A stretch of DNA of 7,531 nucleotides from Clostridiales bacterium (GTDB lineage: Bacteria; Bacillota; Clostridia; Oscillospirales; CAG-272), in contig JAAZGC010000078.1 in assembly GCA_012511425.1 (NCBI GenBank), positions 1 through 7,531 on the forward strand. Reading direction: 5' to 3'. Shown one piece after another: positions 1 through 5,097 of this stretch; the stretch's first letter is position 1; each line of letters begins with the position of its first letter. The position numbers were made by a program, and so were the translations under genes. Under the pieces are notes generated by a model. It was not told where the DNA came from, did not search any database, and saw nothing but the letters and a program-made list of their open reading frames with translations.

Positions 1-111
1 CCACATCCTGAAAACAAACGCCTGCCAGTCGGTCGGCATATATTCGACGGGGCAGCGCTTCGGATTCGGCGGGCAAAGCTCATGAAGTCTTTTCAGCTGT
101 TGTTCGGTCAT
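1..111 (-). CDS. 5' part of an unrecognised gene, truncated by the window edge
   Basis: An open frame starts with ATG at 111-109 and runs off the window after 37 codons. The protein begins MTEQQLKRLHELCPPNPKRC and contains two cysteines in a Pro-rich stretch (C13 and C20), followed by a Tyr/Trp-containing segment ending FRMW. No signal peptide or membrane segment is visible. I do not recognise the family. The case for a real gene is positional: a GGAG ribosome binding site lies 6 nt before the ATG, and only 12 nt separate it from the coaX stop codon, so it is probably the next gene of the lepA-coaX unit. The Cys-Pro spacing could suggest metal binding, but that is a guess from composition only. 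Confidence 0.6.
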   Translation of the reverse strand, partial: MTEQQLKRLHELCPPNPKRCPVEYMPTDWQAFVFRMW

Positions 112-123
112 GTCATTCTCCGG

Positions 124-909
124 TCAGTTCTGATTATTTTTCCATATCCGCCAAAGGCCGTCAAGGCAGAGGCTTTCGCGGAATTCCGCTTTGTTTTTAA
201 GATACGGCGCGACGAACTTCGCGCATCCGCCGGTAAGTACGGCGGTAACTGCCGTGCCGGCAGCCGCGCCGGGCTTCAAAAGCGCTTCGGCGGCGATATC
301 TATATAACCGTCGACGGCTCCCGCCGCGCCTAATATCGCTCCGGAATTCATCGCTTCAACGGTGTTTCTGCCGAAGGGAGACTTTACCCTTCCCAGGGCA
401 ACCGGCGACAGCTCGGACGCCTTTTCGGCAAGCGCATCCAGCCCCATCAGAAGCCCCGGCATTATCGAAACCCCGATCATCATCGCATCGGAGTCAATTC
501 CGGTAAAGGTGGTGGCGGTGCCCATGTTGATTATAAGCAAAGGCGGGCGGAACTCACTTAAAGCCCCGACAGCGCCGATAACGATGTCGGCGCCGACCGA
601 GGCCGCGTTTTCCACCCGAATATTCAGCCCCGTTTTAACTCCGGGGCCGATGACAAGCGGCGTCACGCCGAAATGCTTTTCGAGGGCGCCGTAAAAAGAG
701 GGGGTCAGAGTCGGCACGACCGAGCTTATCGCGGCTCCGTCGATATACGGAGTTTTGCCATAAAGCAGGTAAAGCTGCTTCAGAGCCGCCGCGCAGTCGT
801 CTATCGATGCCCGCCGCGGCAGGGTGAAGGAAGATTTGAAGCTCCGGCTGCCGTCGGGGGCGTAGTCGGCCACTTTAACCCGCGAGTTGCCTATATCAAC
901 AGCTAACAT
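124..909 (-). CDS. coaX: Type III pantothenate kinase (CoaX)
   Basis: Cytoplasmic enzyme that phosphorylates pantothenate with ATP in the first step of coenzyme A synthesis. The 261-residue length matches the family. Visible landmarks are the N-terminal nucleotide-binding motif DIGNS (5-9), SSVVP (62-66), GPGVKTGLNI (88-97, the pantothenate-side segment), GAD (106-108), NMGTATTF (128-135), MPG (150-152), GRNTVEAMNSG (180-190) and LTGGCA (225-230). The open frame extends upstream to 1068, but the ATG at 909 is chosen because it puts DxGN at residue 5 as in the family, avoids a large overlap with lepA, and has AAGGTGG just before it. Two positions are odd. The aspartate usually found in DxGTATT (Asp125 in the Thermotoga maritima enzyme) is Asn128 here, and the usual GADR reads GADI. 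The overall fold and remaining motifs are intact, so the family call is firm; full activity is less certain. It is probably cotranscribed with lepA and translationally coupled to it. Confidence 0.93.
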   Translation of the reverse strand: MLAVDIGNSRVKVADYAPDGSRSFKSSFTLPRRASIDDCAAALKQLYLLYGKTPYIDGAAISSVVPTLTPSFYGALEKHFGVTPLVIGPGVKTGLNIRVENAASVGADIVIGAVGALSEFRPPLLIINMGTATTFTGIDSDAMMIGVSIMPGLLMGLDALAEKASELSPVALGRVKSPFGRNTVEAMNSGAILGAAGAVDGYIDIAAEALLKPGAAAGTAVTAVLTGGCAKFVAPYLKNKAEFRESLCLDGLWRIWKNNQN

Positions 910-920
910 TTCCCACCTTA
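909..920 (-). promoter_or_regulatory. coaX ribosome binding site overlapping the lepA stop codon
   Basis: On the minus strand the lepA stop TAA runs straight into the coaX Shine-Dalgarno site (AAGGTGG), with only 8 nt between the stop and the coaX ATG. This decides the coaX start at 909 and implies translational coupling: ribosomes finishing lepA are positioned to restart on coaX. Confidence 0.75.
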
Positions 921-2741
921 CTGCTTGTCCGAATCGTCGTCGATTTTGAGAACCGCAATGAAGGCTTCCGGCGACACTTCGACGGAACCGAGCTTGCGCA
1001 TCCGCTTCTTGCCTTCCTTCTGCTTTTCGAGCAGCTTTTTCTTTCTTGTGATGTCGCCGCCGTAGCATTTGGCGAGAACGTCCTTGCGGAGCGCCCTTAC
1101 CGTCTCGCGGGCGATTATCCGTCCGCCGACCGCCGCCTGTACCGGTATTTCAAACAGGGTGCGCGGGATATTGTCGCGCAGCTTCTCGCAGATGCGGCGG
1201 GCGCGGGTGTACGCCTTGTCTTTGTGGACAATGAAGCTCAGCGCATCGACGTTTTCGCCGTTCAGCAGTATCTCGAGCTTCGAAAGCTCGGACGGGCGGT
1301 ATTCGAGCAGCTCGTAGTCGAGGGAGGCATAGCCCTTGGAGTGGCTCTTTAGTGTATCGAAAAAGTCGTATATAATCTCGTTCAGCGGCATTTCGTAGTG
1401 CAGCTCGACGCGCTTGGGGTCGATATATGTCATGTTGATGTAGCTGCCGCGCCGCTCCTTGCAGATATCCATCAGAATGCCCATGTAGTCGGATGGGGTT
1501 ATGATCGACGCCTTGACGATGGGCTCCTCGGCTTCTTCGATCAGGTCGGCTTCGGGGTAGTCGGCGGGGTTGTCGACCGAAAGCTCTCTGCCGTCGCGCA
1601 TTTTGAGCTTATAGATAACGCTCGGCGCGGTGGTGATAAGGTCGAGGTTGAATTCCCTTTCCAGCCGCTGCTGGATTATCTCCATATGCAGCAGCCCTAA
1701 AAAGCCGCAGCGGAAGCCGAATCCGAGCGCGTTTGAATTTTCCGGCTCGTAGTGCAGCGCGGCGTCGTTGAGCTGGAGCTTCTCGAGGGCGTCCTTGAGG
1801 TCGCCGTAGCGGGCGCCGTCCGCCGGGTAGATTCCCGAATAGACCATCGGTCTTGCCTCTTTGAATCCCGGCAGGGGTTCCGGCGCCGGGTTTTCGACGC
1901 CGGTGACGGTATCGCCGACGCGGGTATCGCCGATGTTCTTTATCTGCGCGGTCAGGTAGCCGACGTCGCCGGCCGTCAGCACATCCGTCTTCCGAAGCCC
2001 GAAGGGCGCCATGACCCCGACTTCGAGTACTTCGAACTCCTCGCCGGAGTTCATCATGAGGATATGATCGCCTTCCTTGACGCTGCCGGTCTTCACCCGG
2101 ATATATACGATAACTCCGCGGTAGGAGTCGTAATGCGAGTCGAAGATAAGGGCGCGAAGCGGGCCTTCCTCGTCGCCGTCTGGCGGCGGGATGTGGTCGA
2201 CGACGGCGCGGAGCACCGATTCAATGTTTATGCCGTTTTTGGCGGAGATGGCGGGGCAGTTTTCGGCGGGGATGCCGATTATGTCCTCGATTTCCTTGCG
2301 CGTCCCCTCAATATCTGCGGCGATAAGGTCGATTTTGTTGATTACGGGAACGATCTCAAGCCCGCCGTCGACGGCAAGATAGGCGTTCGCCAGCGTCTGC
2401 GCTTCAATCCCTTGCGTTGCGTCGACGATTAAAAGCGCGCCCTCGCAGGCGTTGAGAGAGCGGTTGACTTCGTAGTTGAAGTCGACGTGACCGGGGGTGT
2501 CGATCAGGTTGAAGCTGTAAGTGCTGCCGTCATCATGGTCGTAATGGACGTTGACGGATCGCGCCTTTATCGTGATGCCGCGCTCCCGCTCAAGATCCAT
2601 GTTGTCGAGCAGCTGCTCCTCCATCTCGCGGGTCGGAACGGCGCGGGTGTATTCAAGGATGCGGTCGGCAAGGGTGGATTTGCCGTGGTCAATGTGGGCG
2701 ATTATCGAGAAATTTCTTATGTATTTCTGTCTTTCGGTCAT
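918..2741 (-). CDS. lepA: Elongation factor 4 (LepA), ribosome-associated GTPase
   Basis: Translation factor GTPase of the EF-G-like family that binds the ribosome and affects initiation and elongation. The 607 residues match a full-length LepA. All five G motifs are present: AHIDHGKS (15-22), RERGITIK (52-59), DTPGH (81-85), NKID (135-138) and SAK (166-168). Domain II and the EF-G-like domains III and V follow (for example NALGFGFRCGFLGLLHMEI). The LepA-specific C-terminal domain ends in KCYGGDITRKKKLLEKQKEG, then a basic KKRMRKLGSVEV segment and a short acidic tail. The His after DTPG (H85) is the usual catalytic histidine. ATG at 2741 gives the standard N-terminus (TERQKYIRNFSIIAHIDHGKS). 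The nearest Shine-Dalgarno match (AAAGGAA, 2764-2758) is about 17 nt from this ATG, unusually far. A terminator-like hairpin separates it from the lipoprotein gene upstream, so it probably has its own promoter, but none is clear within 2742-2811. Confidence 0.98.
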   Translation of the reverse strand: MTERQKYIRNFSIIAHIDHGKSTLADRILEYTRAVPTREMEEQLLDNMDLERERGITIKARSVNVHYDHDDGSTYSFNLIDTPGHVDFNYEVNRSLNACEGALLIVDATQGIEAQTLANAYLAVDGGLEIVPVINKIDLIAADIEGTRKEIEDIIGIPAENCPAISAKNGINIESVLRAVVDHIPPPDGDEEGPLRALIFDSHYDSYRGVIVYIRVKTGSVKEGDHILMMNSGEEFEVLEVGVMAPFGLRKTDVLTAGDVGYLTAQIKNIGDTRVGDTVTGVENPAPEPLPGFKEARPMVYSGIYPADGARYGDLKDALEKLQLNDAALHYEPENSNALGFGFRCGFLGLLHMEIIQQRLEREFNLDLITTAPSVIYKLKMRDGRELSVDNPADYPEADLIEEAEEPIVKASIITPSDYMGILMDICKERRGSYINMTYIDPKRVELHYEMPLNEIIYDFFDTLKSHSKGYASLDYELLEYRPSELSKLEILLNGENVDALSFIVHKDKAYTRARRICEKLRDNIPRTLFEIPVQAAVGGRIIARETVRALRKDVLAKCYGGDITRKKKLLEKQKEGKKRMRKLGSVEVSPEAFIAVLKIDDDSDKQ

Positions 2742-2810
2742 ATATTTATAAATCAGGTTCCTTTGGGTTTATTTTTATGTTTTGTCGGCTGCTGCGATTT
2801 CGATTTAAGA

Positions 2811-2867
2811 TAAAAATAAGTCCGAAATCCGACGGAGCGTAAATCCCGTTTCTATTCGGTTTCGGAC
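2811..2867 (-). terminator. Probable intrinsic terminator after the lipoprotein pair
   Basis: On the minus strand, 12 nt after the DUF4358-like stop codon, an inverted repeat begins: GTCCGAAA (2867-2860) pairs perfectly with TTTCGGAC (2827-2820). The stem extends by CCGA/TCGG (2859-2856 with 2832-2829) past a single-base bulge. The 3' arm is followed at once by the U-rich run TTATTTTTA. The loop is long (about 23 nt), which makes it weaker than a textbook terminator. Its position between two same-strand genes argues that it separates the lipoprotein unit from lepA, perhaps incompletely. Confidence 0.6.
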
Positions 2868-2879
2868 GAATCGCTTTTT

Positions 2880-3401
2880 TTATTTTTGCGCCGCTGCGCT
2901 TGCCGCAGATTCGAATTCGGCGTCGATTGCCGCCTCGGCTCCCGCGGTATCCGCCGAGACAACGGCTATCAGATATCCGCCGGATGTCTTTATCGTCGCC
3001 GAGCGGAGCAAGACCGCCTGATCCGGCGCGTAATCGTCGTAAATTATCGCCTGATCGGAAAGCCACTTGTCAAGCGAGGCTTTCGCTTCGTCCGTCTTGC
3101 CGGATTTGGTCTTTATCACGATGACCTGCTCCGCTGTCGCGGCTCCGGATGAGCGGACGGCGATTTCTGCCGTGTCGTCGATTGCGTAGTTCAGCGCGAT
3201 GTAGTCGTCGGGAAGTTCGATCATTTCCCCCGAAAACTTTGTAGCCGATGTTATCGTCTCCGCCGTCTTTTTTATGTCGAGGCTGATTGCCGAGATTTCG
3301 GCGGCAGTTCCGCCGTCATCGGGTTTGTCCCCGCAGGATATAAGCGCCGCCGCCATAACGGCGCAGAGCAGCAGTGCGGCGATTTTCTTTATATTTATCA
3401 T
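2880..3401 (-). CDS. DUF4358-like lipoprotein
   Basis: A 173-residue secreted lipoprotein. The N-terminus MINIKK is followed by a hydrophobic stretch and the lipobox LISC, with Cys23 as the expected lipidated residue; a short Gly/Asp-rich spacer (GDKPDDGG) follows. The mature part resembles DUF4358 proteins of Clostridia: a region beginning ELPDDYIALNYAID, a strand-rich segment AEQVIVIKTKSGKTDEAKAS, then a helix-turn segment (LSDQAIIYDDYAPDQAVLL) and GGYLIAVVSAD near the end. Their biochemical role is unknown. The frame could begin earlier (TTG at 3425 or ATG at 3416), but the ATG at 3401 is preferred: it gives a compact signal peptide and has AAAGG 7 nt before it. It lies 11 nt after the SGNH gene stop, so the two are almost certainly cotranscribed. 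The family assignment is from pattern recognition and is less certain than the lipoprotein call. Confidence 0.78.
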   Translation of the reverse strand: MINIKKIAALLLCAVMAAALISCGDKPDDGGTAAEISAISLDIKKTAETITSATKFSGEMIELPDDYIALNYAIDDTAEIAVRSSGAATAEQVIVIKTKSGKTDEAKASLDKWLSDQAIIYDDYAPDQAVLLRSATIKTSGGYLIAVVSADTAGAEAAIDAEFESAASAAAQK

Positions 3402-3415
3402 ATCGAAGCCTTTCA
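3402..3415 (-). promoter_or_regulatory. Ribosome binding site that fixes the DUF4358-like lipoprotein start
   Basis: On the minus strand the stop codon of the SGNH gene reads TGAAAGG, so the Shine-Dalgarno site AAAGG (3413-3409) overlaps the stop. It is followed by a 7-nt spacer and the ATG at 3401. The earlier in-frame starts at 3425 and 3416 have no comparable site, which supports the shorter protein and translational coupling. Confidence 0.65.
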
Positions 3416-4540
3416 TTCGCCCCAATCATAGAGGCTTTCGTTCACAACATGACTCTTGAGATAATCGAGCCACTTCCGAACGCCCTCCGAGCCCATATGG
3501 ATTCCGTCCGGGCTTTTCGCGCTGAGGTCGCCGTTTGAGTTTTTGAAGTCTTCGTTTACCGCGATATAGTAGTATTTTCCGTCGCGGCACATTGCGGCGA
3601 GTTCGGCGTTTACGTTGTCGATTTTTGTGTTATTGATGCCGTACGGCGACTTCCTCGCCGCGGCGGAGGTTATCGGCAGCACCGCCTGGACGTAAATCGG
3701 AGTTCCCTCCGGCAGCACTTCGCGGATCGTTTCGAGCACGTGCTCGTATGTGGTGCGGAAGGTCCTCATATCCCAGCCGCATTCGTTGAGCCCGAAGCAG
3801 ATATAGACTTTCTTGAAGGAATTGGGATACTTCCGGACAGTTTCGGCGATGGTCAGCCGCTGCTCTCCGTCTGGGATGATTCTCTGCGTCGTCACGCCGC
3901 GGATTGTCAGGGCGACTTTTGCGTAGTAATATGCCTTAACCCTGCCGTAAAGCTGGATGCCGACGGTGCGGCTGTCGCCGATAAAGAGGGCGTCCGCAAA
4001 GTAATCATCATTGTAAACCGTCCGGCTGAGCGGAACGGGGGCGGAAAAGTCATACGGCGGCTTTACTTCGGCGTCGGGCAATGGCTCGGTTACGGCAGGT
4101 TCGGTAACCGGCGGCTCCGTCACCGGCGGCTCCGTCTCGGACGGCTGCGGTTCGGCGGCTGCGGTTTCCGGCGGCGCCGGCTCTGCTTCGGAAGTCGTTC
4201 TTTCGGCGGGAGTTTCCGTCGTTTCGGGTATCTCCCTCGCCTTAAGCTCTTCGGTCTCGGCAGCGGTTGTTTCGGGAGCTGTGGTTACACGAGCTTCTGC
4301 TTCGGCAATCGCAAGCTCGACCGGGATTCCGACTCTCGGCGACGACGCTACCTGAATATCCTCCGCGTTTACATGGAACGCGCGGGCGGCAAGCGATGCC
4401 GGCAGCGGCGGGTTGATTACCGCGACGCCGGCGCAGCCGCTGACTCCCGACACGGCCGCCGCAAGCGCCAGCGCAAAAGCACCCGCCGAAAGGCGCTTCA
4501 AAGCCGGGCTCTTATTGTTTTTGGTGTTTTTCAACTTCAT
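3413..4540 (-). CDS. SGNH/GDSL-hydrolase lipoprotein with Pro/Thr/Glu-rich linker
   Basis: A 375-residue exported protein in three parts. Residues 1-36 are a basic N-terminus, a hydrophobic Ala-rich core and the lipobox VSGC, with Cys36 as the probable lipid anchor. Residues about 86-165 are a low-complexity linker rich in Thr, Glu, Pro and Ala that includes the repeat TEPPV/TEPPV/TEPAV/TEP (136-153). Residues about 175-375 form an SGNH hydrolase domain: block I LFIGDSRTVG with nucleophile Ser190, block III FGLNECGW with Asn252, and block V DGIHMGSEG with Asp345 and His348. The catalytic set is complete, so an active serine esterase or deacylase acting outside the membrane is expected; the substrate cannot be read from the sequence. 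Related clostridial SGNH proteins often sit near O-acyltransferases, suggesting envelope polysaccharide acylation. ATG at 4540 (GGAAG 4 nt upstream) is preferred to the TTG at 4624, which would place about 28 residues before the signal peptide. It heads a unit with the next lipoprotein. Confidence 0.87.
   Translation of the reverse strand: MKLKNTKNNKSPALKRLSAGAFALALAAAVSGVSGCAGVAVINPPLPASLAARAFHVNAEDIQVASSPRVGIPVELAIAEAEARVTTAPETTAAETEELKAREIPETTETPAERTTSEAEPAPPETAAAEPQPSETEPPVTEPPVTEPAVTEPLPDAEVKPPYDFSAPVPLSRTVYNDDYFADALFIGDSRTVGIQLYGRVKAYYYAKVALTIRGVTTQRIIPDGEQRLTIAETVRKYPNSFKKVYICFGLNECGWDMRTFRTTYEHVLETIREVLPEGTPIYVQAVLPITSAAARKSPYGINNTKIDNVNAELAAMCRDGKYYYIAVNEDFKNSNGDLSAKSPDGIHMGSEGVRKWLDYLKSHVVNESLYDWGE
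4082..4135 (-). repeat. 15-bp tandem repeat encoding TEPPV-type units in the linker
   Basis: About three and a half units encode TEPPV, TEPPV, TEPAV and TEP. Two adjacent copies share an identical 14-nt core (4107-4120 and 4122-4135 on the plus strand) at a 15-bp period, while the other units have diverged at synonymous positions. In-frame period-15 repeats of this type allow the cell-surface linker to change length by slippage without loss of frame. Confidence 0.7.
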
Positions 4541-4570
4541 CACTTCCGTTTCTTTATTGTCTGGAAGCGT
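4541..4570 (-). promoter_or_regulatory. Hairpin enclosing the Shine-Dalgarno site of the SGNH lipoprotein gene
   Basis: In the minus-strand RNA, CGCUUCC (4570-4564) can pair with GGAAGUG (4547-4541), seven base pairs including one G-U, around a 16-nt loop. The 3' arm contains the only Shine-Dalgarno match (GGAAG) and abuts the ATG at 4540, so the folded form would hide the ribosome binding site. The long loop makes the stem modest in strength, which would suit a switchable structure, but function is inferred. Confidence 0.45.
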
Positions 4571-4578
4571 ATATTCGA

Positions 4579-4600
4579 ATCGGGATGTTGCTTTCCCGAT
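4579..4600 (-). other. Second hairpin in the SGNH lipoprotein leader
   Basis: A perfect 7-bp inverted repeat, ATCGGGA with TCCCGAT, encloses an 8-nt loop. No U-run follows the 3' arm on the minus strand, so it is not an intrinsic terminator. It lies between the 5'-terminal hairpin and the stem that covers the ribosome binding site, as one element of a three-stem leader. Confidence 0.5.
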
Positions 4601-4624
4601 GATATTATTCAATGTTTCCAACAA

Positions 4625-4662
4625 AGATCAGGCACCGAAAGACTGTCTTCGGCGCATGATCT
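4625..4662 (-). other. Long 5'-terminal hairpin of the SGNH lipoprotein mRNA
   Basis: Sixteen positions on each arm oppose one another around a 6-nt loop. In the minus-strand RNA, 15 of the 16 pair; two of these are G-U wobbles that would be mismatches (A-C) in RNA of the plus strand, and the single failure is U-C. The direction of the wobbles therefore fits a structure acting in the minus-strand transcript. It starts about 5 nt from the predicted transcription start. It could stabilise the 5' end of the mRNA, as hairpins and Shine-Dalgarno-like sites do in some Bacillus leaders, or regulate the small reading frame that it contains. Confidence 0.65.
4628..4657 (-). CDS. Possible 9-residue leader peptide (MRRRQSFGA)
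   Basis: An ATG at 4657-4655 is preceded by a strong Shine-Dalgarno sequence (AGAGGA, 5 nt upstream) and opens a 9-codon frame ending in TGA at 4630-4628. The peptide has three consecutive arginines encoded by three different codons (CGC, CGA, AGA). The frame lies entirely inside the 5'-terminal hairpin and starts about 10 nt from the predicted transcription start. It may be a translated leader peptide whose translation opens the hairpin. Alternatively the Shine-Dalgarno site may serve only as a 5' stabiliser and the frame may be incidental. Too short to judge by codon use. Confidence 0.35.
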   Translation of the reverse strand: MRRRQSFGA

Positions 4663-4673
4663 TCCTCTACTAA

Positions 4674-4702
4674 ATTATATCATACATTATGTAAAATTGC
4701 AA
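4674..4702 (-). promoter_or_regulatory. Sigma-A-type promoter of the SGNH lipoprotein gene
   Basis: On the minus strand TTGCAA (4702-4697; four of six positions match TTGACA) is followed after exactly 17 nt by a perfect TATAAT (4679-4674). The -10 is preceded by TG one base away, the extended -10 form that compensates for a weaker -35. Transcription would start near 4667 and give a leader of about 127 nt before the ATG at 4540. Confidence 0.8.
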
Positions 4703-4930
4703 CAACCTGAGCGAATATTTGCGTTATTATTTTATGAACAAAAGCGGAAACTTCGGTTTTTCGCCGCATACAAAAAATAAACTCAATATCCCGCTGCGGA
4801 CGCTCCCTGTTCATCGTTTGTCAAACCATTAAACACCTTGAATTCATTATATACCATGTCGGTGTAACAATTTCATGTCAAGTAGAATTTTTGACTGTTT
4901 TTTTCGATATTTTTTGTGTATTATTCTCCC

Positions 4931-4959
4931 TTGACTTTTCGTCACGGATGATATATAAT
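4931..4959 (+). promoter_or_regulatory. Sigma-A-type promoter of nrdD
   Basis: TTGACT (4931-4936), a 17-nt spacer and a perfect TATAAT (4954-4959) form a near-consensus promoter. Transcription would begin near 4966, leaving about 139 nt of untranslated leader before nrdD. The strength of the promoter and its position immediately upstream of the NrdR-box-like sites suggest strong expression held down by a repressor. Confidence 0.88.
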
Positions 4960-4976
4960 AGTAATCGTCCCGAGTT

Positions 4977-4994
4977 ACCACAAGATATAGTGGT
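4977..4994 (+). promoter_or_regulatory. NrdR box 1 (operator)
   Basis: ACCACAAGATATAGTGGT is an imperfect palindrome whose 16-bp core (4978-4993) agrees with the known NrdR-box pattern acaCwAtATaTwGtgt at 13 of 16 positions. NrdR is the ATP/dATP-sensing repressor of ribonucleotide reductase genes. It lies about 12-28 nt downstream of the predicted transcription start, where a bound repressor would block the polymerase. Confidence 0.82.
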
Positions 4995-5007
4995 CAAAGA
5001 AAACCGA

Positions 5008-5023
5008 TAACCATATAAAGTGT
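5008..5023 (+). promoter_or_regulatory. NrdR box 2 (weaker operator)
   Basis: TAACCATATAAAGTGT agrees with the NrdR-box pattern at 12 of 16 positions, mainly in the central and right half. It begins 30 bp after box 1, about three helical turns, which puts both sites on nearly the same face of the helix as in known tandem NrdR sites (usually offset by 31-32 bp). The match alone would be weak; the spacing supports it. Confidence 0.65.
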
Positions 5024-5092
5024 AATCAAAACGGCAGCCAAGCCGCATATTACATAGATTAATCCACAAAAACACACCACCGGGGATCATTC

Positions 5093-5097
5093 AGGAG
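5093..5097 (+). promoter_or_regulatory. nrdD ribosome binding site
   Basis: AGGAG is followed by a 7-nt spacer to the ATG at 5105. It confirms this ATG, which also gives the expected start of the ATP-cone domain. Confidence 0.85.

Noticed and set aside
910..1068. 53-codon N-terminal extension of coaX
   Set aside because: It would overlap the lepA C-terminus in another frame and its translation is a basic, low-complexity shadow. The ATG at 909 has the right motif position and a Shine-Dalgarno site.
1752..2432. 226-codon plus-strand frame opposite lepA
   Set aside because: Shadow of a highly conserved gene in a GC-rich genome, with no recognisable motif.
4541..4624. 28-codon N-terminal extension of the SGNH lipoprotein from a TTG
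   Set aside because: It places a hydrophilic segment before the signal peptide, has no ribosome binding site, and its sequence is better explained by the leader hairpins.
4744..4767. Possible minus-strand terminator hairpin (GCGG/CCGC followed by TTTTGTT)
   Set aside because: The stem needs an asymmetric internal loop, and no gene lies upstream for it to terminate.
3740..4780. 346-codon plus-strand frame opposite the SGNH lipoprotein gene
   Set aside because: Gly/Arg/Phe-rich antisense of the Pro/Thr/Glu linker with no domain. The minus-strand protein has a signal peptide and a full SGNH motif set.
4846..4881. Second minus-strand promoter (TTGACA and TATAAT)
   Set aside because: Both hexamers are perfect, but the spacer is 24 nt (4852-4875), outside the range used by sigma-A. 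It may be chance in AT-rich DNA; the promoter at 4674-4702 is far better.
5059..5068. DnaA-box-like TTAATCCACA
   Set aside because: It contains an extra base relative to TTATNCACA, occurs once, and no origin features or replication genes are near.
4878..5090. 70-codon minus-strand frame across the nrdD promoter
   Set aside because: It covers the -35, -10 and NrdR boxes, has no family resemblance and mixed composition, and has no clear promoter or Shine-Dalgarno site.
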